This document shows positions 62,114-64,000 of a stretch of 64,000 bases of DNA, piece by piece. Source of the stretch: Bacteroidales bacterium (GTDB lineage Bacteria; Bacteroidota; Bacteroidia; Bacteroidales; B18-G4); assembly GCA_018400295.1 (NCBI GenBank), contig JAGYMZ010000011.1, positions 1-64,000 on the forward strand. The letters are read 5' to 3'. The translations under genes were made by a program, and so were the position numbers. Each line of letters begins with the position of its first letter. The stretch's first letter is position 1. Below the pieces are notes generated by a model that saw only the letters and a program-made list of their open reading frames with translations, ran no database searches and was not told the origin of the DNA.

Positions 62114-63220
62114 TTAATCAAAACGTGACAGATCACCCTGTTCAAAACCATTTTCAAAATCAACCTTTTTCTCGGTAACCTTTGAAAAATCTTCAAGGTT
62201 CTCCGGAAGCCTGTTTTTTTCGTTCATGTTGATGATCATTTTCACCTGGTCGATGTGAATGGCCATAATATTGGTTTTGTCTTCAATATAGGAATACCAC
62301 ATGACTTTATTAAAGACATCCGTTTTATGATGAACGGCTTCTCCTTTTTTTGTTTTGAGGGTTATTTTTGATTCGGGAAATTCACGCATCGCATCGAGAT
62401 AGGTATCGTTTTCAAAATTCAGGCAACATTTGAGTTTGCCACATTGACCGGCTAGCTTTTGGGGATTAAGGGATAATTGCTGTGTCCGGGCAGTATTTGT
62501 CGTCACCGATTGAAATTTGGTGATCCAGGTGCCGCAGCAAAGTTCCCTGCCACAGGACCCTATCCCGCCAATTCTGGCAGCTTCCTGCCTGACACCGATC
62601 TGCTTCATTTCTATGCGGATCCTGAATTCCTCCGCCAGTATTTTGATCAATTGCCTGAAGTCGACCCGGTCCTCAGCCGTATAATAAAAAATGGCTTTTG
62701 TATTGTCTCCCTGGTATTCGATATCGTTCATCTTCATTTCAAGCCCCAGATCATCGAGAATGGATTTTGTTTTTCTCATTGTTTGGTCTTCCCGCTTTAC
62801 GGCCGATACCCATTTTTCAAGGTCCGATACCCTGGCCCTCCGGTACACCTGTTTTATGCCATTGGGATCGAAATCATTCAGTTTTTTTCTCATCTGGATC
62901 CGGGCCGTTTCGCCTGTAAGCGTGACAATGCCAATATCATGTCCGGGGGAGGCCTCCACGGCTACAATATCTCCGACCTTCAGCTCATAGCCGTCGGATA
63001 TTTTAAAAAAATCCTTATGACTGTTCTTAAAGCGGATCTCAACATATGAAAATTTTTCGGTCTGGCTTGGGATGTTTATCCCGTTCAGCCATTCACAGCT
63101 ATCCAGCTTGCAGCATCCGTGCTTGAACAGGGGATTGTTTCTTTGGTTTTGTTCGGGAGCACCCGTCAATCCCCGGGTAAGAAATATATTGTTCTTTATT
63201 TTATCATTGTTTTCATCCAT
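62114..63220 (-). CDS. ricT: PSP1-domain protein RicT/YaaT-like
   Basis: GSCGRELCCGTWITKFQSV, LAGQCGKLKCCLNFE. Confidence 0.93.
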   Translation of the reverse strand: MDENNDKIKNNIFLTRGLTGAPEQNQRNNPLFKHGCCKLDSCEWLNGINIPSQTEKFSYVEIRFKNSHKDFFKISDGYELKVGDIVAVEASPGHDIGIVTLTGETARIQMRKKLNDFDPNGIKQVYRRARVSDLEKWVSAVKREDQTMRKTKSILDDLGLEMKMNDIEYQGDNTKAIFYYTAEDRVDFRQLIKILAEEFRIRIEMKQIGVRQEAARIGGIGSCGRELCCGTWITKFQSVTTNTARTQQLSLNPQKLAGQCGKLKCCLNFENDTYLDAMREFPESKITLKTKKGEAVHHKTDVFNKVMWYSYIEDKTNIMAIHIDQVKMIINMNEKNRLPENLEDFSKVTEKKVDFENGFEQGDLSRFD

Positions 63221-63264
63221 TGCGCCAATTCTTTCAATTTACAAAAGTAATGAAAGCGGGCGAT

Positions 63265-64000
63265 TTATGCTTTCATTTTCAGGAGATCTATGATTTTAAG
63301 CGATAACGAAGTAAACAAAATGGCCGGATTGGCATTCCTTTCAATATGGTCATGGGCTTTTTCAAAAAGTTCAATAAACTCCTGGCCGTTTTTGTGGTTG
63401 ATAAAAGGGGAAATTTTCTTGTTAAATGAATATTCTTCTCCGGGGAGGCGGATGATGCGTTCGTTATGATAATTGAACAGCAAGCTGTTCCGTGTGGCCT
63501 TCAGGGCATACAAGAAAAATTGCTTCAATTCCTCCCGGGGGTTCTGTGAGAAGTCGCTGATGAAATCATCCAGTTTCAGGATGTCTACTTTAAAACATAA
63601 CCGCATCCAGAACTGGAAATTCTCAAAATAGAACTGTTCTTTCCCGGAATCCCTCAGGAAATGGATGGCTTTTTTATAATTTCCTTCCGAGATCCGGACT
63701 GCGTTTTTCACCTCATTTTCATTGAATGCGTTGTTGCTTGTTAGTTTTTTGTATAAGTCATTGTCGGGTATGCGCGGTATTTTAATGATCTGGGTTCTTG
63801 AAAGGATCGTGTTAATAATATCTTCCTGTTTTTCTGCGATCAATATGAAAATGGTTTTCTCCGGCGGCTCTTCAAGTATTTTAAGGATTTTGGGGGCAGC
63901 CTGGTGATGGAATTTTTCCGCCATCCATATGATCACGATCTTAAATATAGATTCATAACTTGTATAATTCAGGGTCCGGATGATCTCATCAGCATCACGT
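63265..64000 (-). CDS. holB: DNA polymerase III delta-prime subunit HolB, partial (5' end beyond the window)
   Basis: ESIFKIVIIWMAEKFHHQAAPKILKILEEPPEKTIFILIAEKQEDIINTILSRTQ; frame open to the window edge. Confidence 0.92.
   Translation of the reverse strand, partial: RDADEIIRTLNYTSYESIFKIVIIWMAEKFHHQAAPKILKILEEPPEKTIFILIAEKQEDIINTILSRTQIIKIPRIPDNDLYKKLTSNNAFNENEVKNAVRISEGNYKKAIHFLRDSGKEQFYFENFQFWMRLCFKVDILKLDDFISDFSQNPREELKQFFLYALKATRNSLLFNYHNERIIRLPGEEYSFNKKISPFINHKNGQEFIELFEKAHDHIERNANPAILFTSLSLKIIDLLKMKA

Overview
This window looks like a Bacteroidota (probably Bacteroidales/Cytophagia-like) chromosomal segment, judged by protein families and gene order. It is mostly densely packed core genome. 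It carries a large part of the type IX secretion/gliding (T9SS) gene set: a PorP/SprF-like gene followed by gldK-gldL-gldM-gldN, a SprE/PorW-like lipoprotein and gldH, plus a 1194-aa outer-membrane-like protein next to the PorP end. Other blocks are groES/groEL, secG, lptE, a sigma-54 activator, recG, pheT, dxr, rseP, folE, fabD, nucleotide-sugar genes (rfbB, galE, a DegT-family aminotransferase, a nucleotide-sugar dehydrogenase), waaA, pdxA, a murF-alr fusion, pbp1A, ricT and holB. The left edge holds a decayed IS91-family transposase remnant. I found no CRISPR array, recognizable defence island, rRNA, tRNA or intact mobile element. The best candidates for undescribed biology are: (1) a tightly coupled GT2 / GT-C-like / GT2 / sulfotransferase / UPF0104 cassette at 54.1-59.3 kb; (2) the secG-groES intergenic region, with overlapping inverted repeats and a sigma-54-like -24/-12 element; (3) the large OM protein beside the T9SS core; (4) a GldL with an internally repeated C-terminal coiled coil; (5) an AtpZ-type gene pair with no ATP synthase genes behind it. 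All family calls come from reading motifs; no database search was run.
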